Below, piece after piece: positions 53,701-64,000 of a DNA stretch of 64,000 bases. Made by a program: the position numbers and the translations under genes. This stretch comes from Hexactinellida sp. DTS-2022 (taxonomy: Eukaryota > Porifera > Hexactinellida). The stretch covers positions 3,348,001-3,412,000 of the forward strand of contig JAPNXP010000009.1 of assembly GCA_028753945.1 (NCBI GenBank), read 5' to 3'. How positions within the stretch are numbered: the first letter of the stretch is position 1; each line of letters begins with the position of its first letter. Below the pieces are notes generated by a model. That model was given only the letters and a program-made list of their open reading frames with translations. It made no database searches and had not been told where the DNA came from.

Positions 53701-53828
53701 AATGAACACATTTTTTGGACGCTCAAAGAATCTTCAATTCGAATAACACCGGTTGATACCAATTTGTTATCATGAACGTGCAAATATACTAGTGCAAAAT
53801 AGCCGAAATAGAAAACACGAAAAGTGAT

Positions 53829-54092
53829 TACCGTATTACCCTGAATAAGCGCCCCGGCGCTTATTGTTTTCGTGGTCCTAAATTAAGCTGAAATTTTTGT
53901 GAAAAATCCAGAATATAATATTTATGTCGGTTCTAATGGTTTCCACCAATAGTATACCTACCGAAGTTGTCAAAATAAATGGAAATACATCACAGTGATC
54001 AACTAATGTGTATGAATTTTATCATACCAATGTCATTTTTATTGACCCGGCGCTTATTCAGCCCCCGGCGCTTATTTGGGGAAATACGGTAT
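53829..54092. mobile_element. MITE with GAATAAGCGCC ends
   Basis: Left TTACCGTATTACCCTGAATA and AGCGCCCCGGCGCTTA pair with CCCGGCGCTTATTTGGGGAA and ATACGGTA. Families with the TACCGTATT...AATAAGCGCCGGG motif are widespread in animal genomes. 264 bp, non-coding. Confidence 0.75.
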
Positions 54093-54347
54093 TTGATTTA
54101 TACAGTACTAACTGACTTTACATTATATTGAGATACATATAAATTTACTAATTGCTTAAAAAAATTAGTACCTACTAAGCCGAAGTACGTACTAACCGAG
54201 TTATATTGTAGTACATATATGTATACAAAATCAAATTAACTATGTCAATTGAAGTTTAATAAATGTTTAATGCTGATATTCGTAATCAGCATAAGATTTC
54301 CAGTCATTATAGGGGTCACATGATCATGTTTGTGAGGGTATGCTGGA

Positions 54348-54545
54348 AATGGTTCGAAAAACCAAAACTGGAAATTGTTCGAAAAACCAAAACCGGAAAT
54401 TGTTCGAATTTTTTAGTGTTGCTGCACCATGGATATGAGAAAATCCCGGCTTGAATCCATGGTCCAATAATACAAAATGAAATTCGAACTATTTCCTTTT
54501 TTGTTCGAACTATTTCCTATTTTGAAAAATTCGAACCATTTCCGC
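54348..54545. mobile_element. Inverted-repeat MITE with GAAATGGTTCGAA ends
   Basis: GGAAATGGTTCGAAAAACC at the left faces AAAATTCGAACCATTTCC at the right. GAAATTGTTCGAA/TTCGAACTATTTCC units are repeated on each side. The centre has CACCATGGA...TCCATGGTCC. About 198 bp. Confidence 0.65.
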
Positions 54546-54559
54546 ATTACCGTTTGTGA

Positions 54560-55468
54560 GGGAGGACATTCCTTGACAACACTGGAATGTGACACATTCC
54601 ATTCTCAAATATTGTTTCTACCCTATCGAGTGACCCCTCTTTCTTCATCGCACAGTCATTAGAGAATAATTATGAGCATATAAACACTCTACGAGGTCAT
54701 TAAACAAGTAATCGCGAGAGCGGGCCTTTGTCCGACACTTTCAGAAAATTTTTGGCCGCCATCTTGAAAATATTAAAATTTCGTGATGCCTCCATATCCA
54801 TATCTTTTTATAATATATGTATCTATGTCTATGCCAATTTTCATGCTTGTATCAAAAATTGAACAATTTTATTGCTATGCTGCCCTACTACAGTAAGTTT
54901 TTTTTCTAATGTTCGATTGATTCTTTCTATTATATTTTTATCCTCTCTGAAATTAGTGCTCCTCTAAAGAAGGATGATAAAATCATCTATACCAACATGC
55001 CCAAAACAAAGAAGCAAACTAAACATCTTGGCATCACGGTGTCATAAGTTCCAGAAAGCCATGTTACAGAAGGACAAAAACATTCCAATCTATATCACAA
55101 ACATTACTTCGAACTAGTCCCAAGAATACTAAGAAGAAAGTAAGCCTCGATACTAGCATAGGAATCAACACCTCACGGGTATTTTCATTGTGATTGAGTT
55201 GTTATTTAAAAGATAAATAGTGTTTATGTTAGAATATTCCATTTTTAACATGTACCAGAATCTCTTCAGATTTTCTACCGAATCTAGTATATGTCAACAC
55301 CTTAATAACTTAAAAGTAAGGTTCCATTCTCACCTCTACAGTCTAATTCATTGAGTGTCATCTTTATTGAGACTCATTGTTATTTTTGCTTTACACCTTC
55401 AATTGACGTTAATCCAGAATATTTGTAACATCCAGTAATATTTTTCTGACAATGTTGTCATTTGTAGG
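54560..55468. other. No clear gene; possible exons of an unknown gene
   Basis: From about 54962 a frame reads LKKDDKIIYTNMPKTKKQ, and about 55040-55200 another reads KNTKKKVSLDTSIGINTSR before a GTATTT. These may be short exons upstream of 55469, but splice sites are weak and I recognise nothing. Confidence 0.25.
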
Positions 55469-55609
55469 AAATCCTAAAGCAGAATAATACGTGGCAGACC
55501 TTCATGACTCCTCTACATGAAGAGTTGCACAACAAGTTACACAAAGCACACGACTACACTCCCAACACGATGTTATTCGAGTATTTGGATGGTGGAAAAG
55601 AAGAGGAAG
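55469..55609 (+). CDS. Candidate internal exon of an unrecognised gene
   Basis: Preceded by an acceptor (TTGTCATTTGTAG) and followed by a donor-like GTC/GTAAGC at 55608-55614. The frame reads NTWQTFMTPLHEELHNKL, HKAHDYTPNTMLFEYLDGG, KEEEV. It has no stop, its composition is protein-like, and it is not part of a recognised transposon; hAT 3 starts about 90 bp further on. It could be a host exon. I do not recognise the protein. Confidence 0.35.
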
Positions 55610-55808
55610 TCGTAAGCTAACAATGGTTGATACGATAACTACAAATTATCATTTTATCCATTTATTGTAGAAGAGAGATATTATGGAGATTATACTCGGA
55701 TGCAGAGATGGATCCACCGGGGGGTTCAGGGTGGTTGCTAGTAAACTATACTTTAATAACTTTTAATATTAGATAACTTAATTAATCAACTGGTTATTCA
55801 CTTAAAAA

Positions 55809-58807
55809 ATGAAACGTATGGGAAACCAAGTAACACTGTATAACTTCCAACCTAAACGAGACATAAACAAACCAATTGGGGGAGAAGACTTATATCCTAC
55901 ACACATACATGCTGAACAACATGTATTGGATGACAGTATGCTGGAGATTAGCAAGCCTGCTAACGATATCACACATGGTAAGTTTTTATTTTCATTTTAA
56001 TAAATACTGAGCAAATTTAAAATTTCATTTTTATAATATCTGACATTTAGTCTCTTTTATTTCTGCCAGGCGGCGGACAGATCTTAGTGCCATGTGCAAA
56101 CTGCACAAAGGAGTAGGCTCCGGCAAAGTTGGTAATGCAATTATCCCACTAATAATTTATCAATATCTTATATTTTGATTATTTTCTATAAATCGTAATA
56201 TTAATTTATCGAAAAGCAACGAGAAAGCCCTACCATTCCCTATTGCGAGTATACGCCCCTACTGCAAATATATTTAGCTAATTATATAATCTTGCATACT
56301 GGAAGCGTATTATTTCAAAATTGTACACACTTCGCAGAAGCGGATACAGGGATGTCCAGGAGGCCTGGGCTCCCCTTTCGAAACTAAATTGACTAAAATT
56401 TATTTGGCCTGAAATTGACAAAATATATACGGAACTTCAGCCTCAAAATTAAATTAGAACTCATTCAAAGAAATTTCCGTTCATAACACTTTCTGAGTGT
56501 AAATATGTTAAAAAATCTGGGGACACCAGAACCCCTTAGAAGTTGCTCGCTTTGGCACCCACTTTTTTAACATTTCTGGACACGCTAGTGTTTCGTACAA
56601 TATATTTTGTCATAATAAACAACTATTTATGCAAGATTGCTATTAAGCTATTATTTAATTAACGATAATAATTGGTGAATAGTGATAATAACCCTAACTT
56701 TGACTTCTATTTCAACAGATATAAACACAGACTGTTCTCTGCATCAAGACATTGGTTGTAAGAAAGACGGACCCGCCCAACCAATAACCCTCTTCCCGGC
56801 TAAATTTGATTGTAACTTTCGAAAAACAATCCGGTTCCAGGGATCGTGGTATACTAAACACCCATGGATCACTTACAGAGAATCCCAAGACAAAGTATTT
56901 TGTTATCCATGGATACATTTCAGCATCACAAAGGTACACGACAGGTTTACTAAAGAACGATTTCATAATTGGCAACTTGCAGTTGGAGATAAAAAAAAAC
57001 AAGGGCCTATACAATCATGCTATTGGTCAGCTCACATTATAGCGATGATGAAATTGGAAAACTACAAGTCTAACCCTGTCGACATCCAGGAAATACTTTA
57101 TCCTAATCGTCGCATACAGGTGGAGCAAAACAGAAGCTATTTTTAGAAAATAGTCAGCTATATCAGGTGGTTTTGTCTTCAGGAAGTGGCTTTTCGAGGT
57201 GAAGAGGAACACGATGCCGGGTCAGTGTATCGAGGAAACCTCAGAGAACTTGAATTCGAATTCGAGCTGCATCCCGAATTCCTAGTGCAGAGGAAATATG
57301 TTAAAGAGCAGTATTCGATTTACACTGATTATCTCAGTAAGACGGTCTATCAATAATTTATCTCAATAATGGCTTGTACCGATTAGAAAAACTATTGCAA
57401 GAGAGATTGCTCAAGCTAAATTCTACACTTTAATAATGGACGAAGCTAATGATGTAAGCGGCTATGAACAGCTTAGTCTATGCTTACGATATTGCTCAGG
57501 ATCAGTTCCAGCTGAAAGATTCATGGGCCTCATGCGTCTTTCAGATGGTTCGTTTAATGCATGTGCTATAGTCCGTGAAGCTAGAGTTCTGATTCAATTG
57601 CTGTCTGGTTTTGGGTGTACACTAGTTGGGTTAGCAGCTGATGGTGCTTCTGCTATGTCCGGTCAATTGGCTGGAGTACAAGCACTACTTAAGCATGAAC
57701 ATCCGTGGCTTATCTACGTGCACTGTGCTGCACATAGGCTTAATTTGGTTTTAGTAAAGGCTCTCAAAGATTTGTGTCCAAGCATGAACAATGTAGTGGA
57801 CAAACACCACTCACTATTCAATTCAGCGAAAACGAATGACAGTTTTGAAGCTGAGCAAAAGACCTTAAAGGTAAAGGTGCTAAAGCTTCCATTACGATCA
57901 GAAACTAGATGGTCCTCCATGATCTATGTATTTGCTCCTCCCTATAAACCGATCATGCTCACTCTTATCAAAAGGACAGAGGATGATGACAACGCAGCTG
58001 TAACTGCTGGTGGTCTTTACCATAAGATTGTATGTGGTAAGTTCATAATTGATTGCGTCGTATTGAAGAAAGTCTTTGCAACTATTGACAACCTGAGTGA
58101 ATATTTACAGGTCCATCAATTGAGTGGCATCATACTTCACACGATATTGAGGCATGTAAGCTAATGATTAGTCAGTTTGGAAACGAAACTGCAGTTGCTG
58201 AAATGTTGGAAGAGGCAGAAGAAATCAGTGCTGATTGCTGTATTCCCCTAAATATGAGCTCACCAGTTAACATGACCAGAAGTTCAACTGAACACGTTGA
58301 TTACTTGAGCTATATAGAATCATTTTCAACTAAGGTTAGCCAGAATGTCTTAGCTGAATTAGAATTACGATTTCCTGATACAGGTATGGAGCTGCTTAAA
58401 GGCCTAGATGGCCTAGATAGCAATTCACAAAAGTATTTAAACTGGGAAACACTTAGAAAATTTATCGCTCATTATGGTTACGTATAGATGTCAATGAGAT
58501 GTTACTTAAGTCAGAATTAGCCAAGTATCATATATTTGCAAATTCTGGAATAGGGATAGTAACAATGGATCCGTCTTTCTATCCCAATCTGATGAACCTC
58601 TTCAATTTAAAGAGAAGCTTGCCTGTATCATCTGCAGAAGCAGAGAGAAGTTTCTCTACAATGAAACGGGTGAAAACAAACCGTCTTGAGGAAACACGAT
58701 TATCAGACCTCTTCCTCATTGCTTCTGAAAATGAATTAACCAAAGGTCTCAACATTAATAGCATAATCGACATCTTCAATCACACAGAAAGAAGGGTACC
58801 TCTCTAA
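55809..58807 (+). pseudogene. hAT transposase with TTF-type finger, fragmented, possible introns
   Basis: A first piece, MKRMGNQVTLYNFQPKRD to NDITHG, ends at a consensus donor (G/GTAAGT, 55979). A second short piece after a CTGCCAG acceptor (56070) carries CANC. The third (after TTTCAACAG, about 56719) has PAKFDCNFRKTIRFQGSWY, KVFCYPWIHFS (finger, with Trp replacing a Cys), and a block ending EILYPNRRIQ. The catalytic region 57436-58164 shows LIMDEANDVSGYEQL, GCTLVGLAADGASAMSG and HCAAHRLNLVLVKAL. The end piece 58499-58807 has LPVSSAEAERSFSTMKRVKT, the hAT dimerisation motif. Stops at 57145, 58162 and 58486 separate the pieces. Related to ZMYM1-like hAT proteins; inactive as it stands. Confidence 0.85.
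56349..56590. repeat. Insert in hAT 3 with GTCCAG/CTGGAC ends
   Basis: CAGGGATGTCCAGGAGG and a distant TTTCTGGACACGCT look like inverted ends. Between them GGCCTGAAATTGACAAAATA and GAACTTCAGCCTCAAAATT match the pogo-like subterminal words. A small chimeric MITE in a presumed intron of the transposase gene. Edges are uncertain. Confidence 0.4.
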
Positions 58808-59129
58808 TTATTTCTTAGTTTACAACTTTACAGGGATAAATGCTTAGTTTATTTATCGTTAGATGTTGACGCATTATTATTGTTGGTTAATGGATAATTT
58901 AATTAATTAATTATTCATTTATAGTTATGCATTAATTGAATAGATTTATTTGACGTAAATTAAATATATTTAAACTTTCTTGAAAGCTGCTTTCCAATGC
59001 AGTTCTTAAAAATGAACTGCCAAAAACTGGCACAGTTGATCCGCGGGCGCTTCCCATTGCGTCCACAATTCTAAGGCCCAACCCTGGGAATTGAACCCCA
59101 CCAGATATTTTGTGCTGGATCCATCCCTG

Positions 59130-60278
59130 CACAGTGGGCTATTATGGTGCATTAGCAAAAATTACAATATTATATGTATTGCAATTTGAATGCATAATTG
59201 CTAACATAATATATTCGTTTTACTATATTTCAAATTTGAACTTGATCAGCCTACTTGTTCAACTATACCCCCTATTTATACAAGACATTTTTTCGGTCAT
59301 TAATTCATGTTTGAAAGCTTAGTTTTAGTGATACATTTTGAATTCAAGAATATCTATATCTATGCTACCTATTGTGTTTATCTTAAATTCCTTTTGAGTA
59401 TTCAAAACCTTCTGAATTCAAATAAAGCATTCATTTTGATCTGTTTGTTACGGGTAACTAGATATTAATTATTTATTTTGGGCATTTATTAATATATTAA
59501 TTAGCGATTTGTAGATGTTTACGCTTACCGCATTTGTGCATATCAACGCATATCAATCCAATTTACTAATATGTATACCTTTGAAACGTTGTGAAACCCA
59601 AATTAAATCGAGAGCCCCCGCTTCGTGGCGCAACCTGAAGAATCTACATAAATTCCATTCTAACCTTTTGGTTGCTATGACTGTAAAACCGTAAAATGCA
59701 GTAATTTACACTAGATAGAAGCGATATTTATTAGATGGATAATTAAATAATGTATTTATTAGATAAAACGCTGCTTTTATTCTGTGAATATTGTGCATTA
59801 TCTTCTGAAAATGGCTCCTAAATTATTTATTCCCAAAACACGTCTGGACTTGGCTAAAAATTTGAGTGGTAGTTAATTTAGATGAAAATTTATCGTTAGA
59901 TAAATACTCTGATAGTTAATCAACCCCACCCTTGCACACTTAGATATATAGATTTGTGTTTCAATGGTATTTATGCATATAAGAAATCCACAAAAGTAAT
60001 ATGCGTCATTTTTACCATATATGGTAAATATGATGACTCATCATGCCCTGGAAACCTAATGCAAAATAGAAAATTCGATGTGGCGAGAAGAACCGCAATG
60101 GTCGACTTACTATACAGTAATAAAACATTCTATAGTCCTATCTCATAAGATTAACGCGTAAAACCCTATTACTAGAAATTGGCAATAATATCCCACTGTG
60201 CATGCCTGCTCGGATGGACAACAGATCTCTACTCCAGCTATACAGATACCCAACGTGCTAGATAGTTACTGTGACAGA
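59130..60278. other. No gene seen
   Basis: Non-coding AT-rich sequence downstream of hAT 3. The short frames at 59110-59322 and 59954-60148 have no motifs. Confidence 0.5.
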
Positions 60279-60626
60279 CATGGGGTCAAGCCTTTCAAAA
60301 GGGCTTAAGTCCAAGCCCATCCCTTATCAGAAGGGCTTAAGCCCAAGCCCTTTTCTAAGCTCTATTTGAAAAGGGCTTAAGTCCAAACTCAAGTCCTTAA
60401 TAAAGGGCTTAAGCCCGGACTTAAGTCCTTTTACTCTAATTATTTAGAAATCCATACCGTATTTTATTGAATAGTGCCTTGGAAAAGGGCTTGAAAAGGC
60501 TTGAAGCTCATCTATAAAGGGCTTAAGTCCAAGTCCGGACTTAAGCCCTTTTATTGAAGGAAGACTTAAGTTCGGATTTAAGCCCTCTCAAAATTGGGCT
60601 TAAGCCCTTGGGGCTTGGCCCCATGC
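60279..60626. mobile_element. MITE made of GGGCTTAAGYCC units
   Basis: Ends ACATGGGGTCAAGCC and GGCTTGGCCCCATG are inverted. The interior has about a dozen AAGGGCTTAAG(T/C)CC words, themselves palindromic around CTTAAG. Non-coding. Confidence 0.7.
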
Positions 60627-60913
60627 CTGCTAGATACACACACAAAGTAGTGTATTTCGTGGTAAGTTAAAATAGTCTAACAATACACTCGTACAACTCA
60701 ATTCAGTTAAATTAATATATTTGTTCAGTCTAAACGTGTCTTCGAAAGCAGGCTATAACATTAAAATTTTTCTTATCTTATATATTAAATCACAATGATT
60801 TTTTGTTTTAGTTTGTTTGTTTGTTCAGAATTGATTGAGGAACTGGTAAGAGATACAGACTTGAAATTGGGCAGGGGGTAGGAAATACTGTATCTAGAAA
60901 TAATTTCTAATAC

Positions 60914-61320
60914 AGGGTTGCCAACCCTCCCGCTTTGTGCCTTTTTTTCTCCCATCCTCCCGACCTCCCGCCAAACTTATAAAACTCCCGCTTTTTGTAA
61001 ATTGTTTATATATTTATATTTTATGAAAATTTAGTAAAACAACGGGATTTGTTTAAATTATTCAAGTAAATTAGTCATCCTTCGAGCAACAAGTTTTTTT
61101 AGTTTTCGTTTATTTTCAAGTTTTTTTAGTTGTAGTTTTTAGTTTTAGTTTTTTTTTTAGTACCAAGTTTTTTTCCTAATTGTAGATATCAAAACATACT
61201 AAATAATCATATAATATCGTTCTATTCATGATATTTTTTTTAAAATAGCACATATTTTGAGTCTCCCGCTTTTTCATCTTCTACCTCAAATATTCATATC
61301 TTCCCTCCCTAAAGGTGACA
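60914..61320 (+). repeat. Repeat with CCTCCCGCTTT words, longer copy
   Basis: CAGGGTTGCCAACCCTCCCG, CCCATCCTCCCGACCTCCCG and AAAACTCCCGCTTTTTG correspond to 41166-41290. CTCCCGCTTTTTCATCTTC and TTCCCTCCCTAAAGG near 61260-61315 may be the other end. An AGTTTTTTTAGTT run lies inside. Confidence 0.5.
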
Positions 61321-61634
61321 AAACCTTTAGCCTATTAAATTCGAGGGTTTTCCAGTATGGATTAGCAGCTAGCATTCAATTCGTATAAAAGGATTTTTGT
61401 GTCTCTATCAATTGTTAAGTGTGCATTATAGAATGCCAATATGATACTGTGATTTAATTGGCTTAAAAAATAAGCACAAATAATAATGTCCAATATATTT
61501 GACCAATGAATATTACACTACACTTTACTAATATTAATTCTATTATAAATAGTAGTTTCCTCTTGTAGGAATCTTTCTTACTTTCTTTTTCATTTACACT
61601 TCCAACTCTAACAAAAACCCGAACAAGCTTCATT

Positions 61635-64000
61635 ATGCCTCAATGCAATTCATGTTTTACTAAAAACGATGCATTGAGAATGGAAATTTAGAGGACTAAT
61701 GAAACATTGGAAGCTAAACAAGCCAGGCTTGAGAAGCAAAAAGAGTATCATCTGCCAAATTTTGTAAAACAGAGTGGTGAAGAACGAGCTTCCAAGAGGC
61801 AGCCGTTATCATGCCCGGAGACGGGTATTCGGAAGGCGTAGCCAGCAGAGACATTGTGCTACATGCACTTACAGGGGGTTTACAGCGTATAACCGAGTGC
61901 AATTGCGCGTATGATTATTTGCATTATGTACTTTTGTCCCCCTCAGGAGATAATGGCTGGCATCTGAAAATCCCTCACAGCAGAGGGAAAGGAGATGTGA
62001 CTGCATTGGAGTATTACTCTTCCCGTCTGATGGTGAGAAGTGATTTGAGCTATCTACACATGTTAAAATATTAGAGTAGATCTATACAGTGGCCTTGCTG
62101 ATGCTATTTATGCTGGCGATTCTAATCCTAGAGATTTGGGACGTAAAGTGATTTGCCTTCCACCTTCACCTCGACAAATGTTTGAGTTATACCAGGACAG
62201 TATGTCTATAGTCAGGAAATATGGTAGCCAGACTTATTCATTACATTTACTTGCAATCCTAAATTGGAGGAGATATCCTCTGCTCTTATAGGAAACCAAA
62301 GAGCGACCGATCGTCCTGATTTAATTGTTAGAGTGTTTAAGATTAAATTGAAAGAATTACTTAATGATTTCTGAAACAAACACGTATTAGGTAAATCGTT
62401 GGCGCATGTTTATACAATAGAATTCCAAAAACGTGCCTCCCCCATCACACATTTTGTAATTTTATGTCAAAGCAATAAACCTCGAGAACCATCAGATTAT
62501 GACAAAATTGTATGTGCGGAAATTTCCGACTCAATCCATAATCCCAGGCTTCACGATATTGTTATGCGTTGTATGATGTATAGTCCGTGTGGCTCTATAA
62601 GGAGGAACGCTCCTTGCATGCGAGATCCAAAAGCTTTTGCTAAATGTACTACAACAGGCAACGATAGCAATCCTATATACCAACGTCGTGATAACAAACG
62701 AACTGTACAAGTAAATCTATATTGTTAATTCTCGATTGTTGTGTATTTGTGTGTTTGTCCGGATTGTATTAAAGTGATGGGGGACTAGAAACCGCATATA
62801 TAATTGAGATATAGACTAAATTCCAAATGTTATAATAGGTAAACAAGTATGCTGAACACGAATTTTGCGTTTAAAAATTATAATCTGAATATTTGTTGTA
62901 GTTGTTTACACAAATATGTAAACAGATTTATGAAAATTGAAAAATCGACCTAGAAGTTAGCTTTCAACGGATATTATAGGTAAACAAGTATGCTGAACAC
63001 GAATTTTGCGTTTAAAAATTATAATCTGAATATTTGTTGTAGTTTCTTTACACAAATAGGTAAACAGATTTATGAAAATTGAAAAATCGACCTAGAAGTT
63101 AGCTTTCAACGGGTATTATAGGTAAACAAGCATGCTGAACACGAATTTCGCGTTTATAAATTTATAATATTAATATTTGTTGTTGTTGTTTACACAAAAT
63201 AGGTAAATAAATTAATGAAAATTCAAAATCAACCTAGAAGTAAGCTTTCAACGGGAATTATAGGTAAACAAGTATGCTGATTCGAATTTCGCATTTATAA
63301 TATGAATATTTGTTGTTGTTGTTTACACAAATAGGTATACAAATTAATGAAATTCAAACTCAACCTAGAATTTAGCTTCAACGGGTATTATAGTTAAATA
63401 GTTATGCTGAACACGAATTTCGAATTTCTAAATTTATAATATTAATATTTGTTGTGTTGTTTACAGAAATAGGTAAACAATTAATGAAAATTCAAATTCA
63501 ATCCAGGAGTTTGCTTTTAACGGGTGATATAAGTATATAACTATGACAAATATTACTAACTATGTAATCAATTGTTTAGTGAGGAGTAAGGCCGCATAGC
63601 GGCCGTTAACTTGAGGATGCGTAGCACCGATCTGTCGCAAAACGACCGAGACCGAAGGGCTCGTGGTATTGAATTAGACAATCGTTCGGTTGTTCCATAC
63701 AATCCTTATTTACTTCTGAAATATAATGCACATATTAATTTTGAGATTTGCAGTACAGTTAGTGCAGTTAAATATCTATACAAATACGTGTCAAGGGTCA
63801 TGATAGAGCCATTGTAGAGTTCCATACTGCCGACTGTAGTGAAAGTAGTAAGACTAAGAACGTAGATTAAATTGCAAACCATCTAGAAGCTCGATATGTT
63901 TCTGAACTGAAGCTTGCTATCGACTCTTTGCATTTGATCTCCACGCAAATTTTCCACATGTGATGAGACTAGCTTTGCATCTAGAAAATCAGCAGCCTGT
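61635..64000 (+). pseudogene. Autonomous Helitron Rep-helicase gene, decayed, running off the window
   Basis: Starts MPQCNSCFTKNDALRMEI, a usual Helitron N-terminus. Recognisable blocks follow in shifting frames: LHYVLLSPSGDNGWHLKI, SSRLMVRSDLSYLH, VDLYSGLADAIYAGDSNPRD, DSMSIVRKYGSQTYSL, AHVYTIEFQKRASPITHF, YDKIVCAEISDSIHNPRL, CMMYSPCGSIRRNAPCM, PIYQRRDNKRTVQV, then (after the insert) VVPYNPYLLLKYNAHINFE and LYKYVS..HDRAIVEFHTA. The HUH box, usually hydrophobic-PHAH, reads SPITH, so the first metal-binding His is lost. Stops are frequent. The helicase half lies beyond base 64000. A family B Helitron (62716-63663) interrupts the gene. Confidence 0.88.
62716..63663 (+). mobile_element. Helitron family B, complete copy inside a Helitron gene
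   Basis: Starts TCTATATTGTTAATTCTCG after GTAAA and ends GACCGAAGGGCTCG before TGGTATTG. The A/T insertion rule holds, and removing 948 bp rejoins the Rep frame exactly (RTVQVN then GIELDNR). The body has five imperfect tandem units of 130-155 bp (AGGTAAACAAGTATGCTGAA, CGAATTTTGCGTTTAAAAAT, GTTGTAGTTGTTTACAC, CCTAGAAGTTAGCTTTCAAC). The GGCCGCATAGCGGCC hairpin lies near the 3' end. The terminus CTCG departs from the classical CTRR. Confidence 0.92.

Larger units (their letters stand above)
55703..59129 (+). mobile_element. hAT transposon 3
   Basis: The left end CAGAGATGGATCCACCGGGG pairs with the right end (GTGCTGGATCCATCCCTG). Subterminal GGGGTTCAGGG/CCTGGGAATTGAACCCC words also pair. No exact 8-bp TSD (CTCGGATG vs CACAGTGG). 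3.4 kb with one transposase gene in several pieces. Confidence 0.82.

Noticed and set aside
62829-63540. CRISPR-like array
   Set aside because: Units are 130-155 bp, contiguous and diverged, without unique spacers, and lie in a eukaryotic Helitron.

Overview
This window is AT-rich eukaryotic DNA dominated by transposable elements. Two host genes are convincing. One is the terminal exon of a ketohexokinase-like sugar kinase (23883-24280, +). The other is an intact single-exon gene for the histone-fold protein CENP-S/MHF1 (40708-41061, -). Ketohexokinase, CENP-S and the transposon mix (Merlin, hAT, PIF/Harbinger, Ginger-like, Helitron, RAG1/Transib-like, IS630/Tc1/pogo-like) fit an invertebrate animal. 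I cannot name the species from sequence alone.

Layout. 1-957 is a decayed, unidentified coding sequence. 1.1-6.6 kb is a field of nested non-autonomous elements. 7.06-8.0 kb is a nearly intact Merlin transposase. 11.3-12.06 kb is a decayed hAT. 12.88-16.42 kb is a PIF/Harbinger element with both of its genes and a small Helitron inside it. 17.0-19.9 kb is a four-level nest inside a Helitron. 20.8-22.6 kb holds two more Helitrons of the same family. 23.9-24.3 kb is the ketohexokinase exon. 24.6-27.9 kb is a foldback element that received a hAT and a small TTAA element. 27.9-30.0 kb is a cluster of palindromes. 30.2-33.4 kb and 48.8-52.1 kb are inverted copies of one IS630/Tc1/pogo-like element plus flank. 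34.9-38.2 kb is a hAT inside a hAT-like MITE. 40.7 kb is CENP-S. 41.9-47.8 kb is the most striking locus: a RAG1-like recombinase fossil cut by a Helitron, which carries a full-length Ginger-like transposon, which itself carries further elements. 52-55 kb holds more MITEs, 55.7-59.1 kb a third hAT, and 61.6-64 kb a decayed autonomous Helitron interrupted by a non-autonomous Helitron.

The elements do not form one pathway. Their insertion order can be read from target-site duplications (TSDs) and from reading frames that reconnect when an insert is removed. Most transposase genes are broken by stops and frameshifts. The exceptions are the Ginger-like integrase (647 codons, uninterrupted) and the pogo-like transposase of the second copy (484 codons, then a stop that both copies share). 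All family assignments come from motif recognition by eye; no database search was run.
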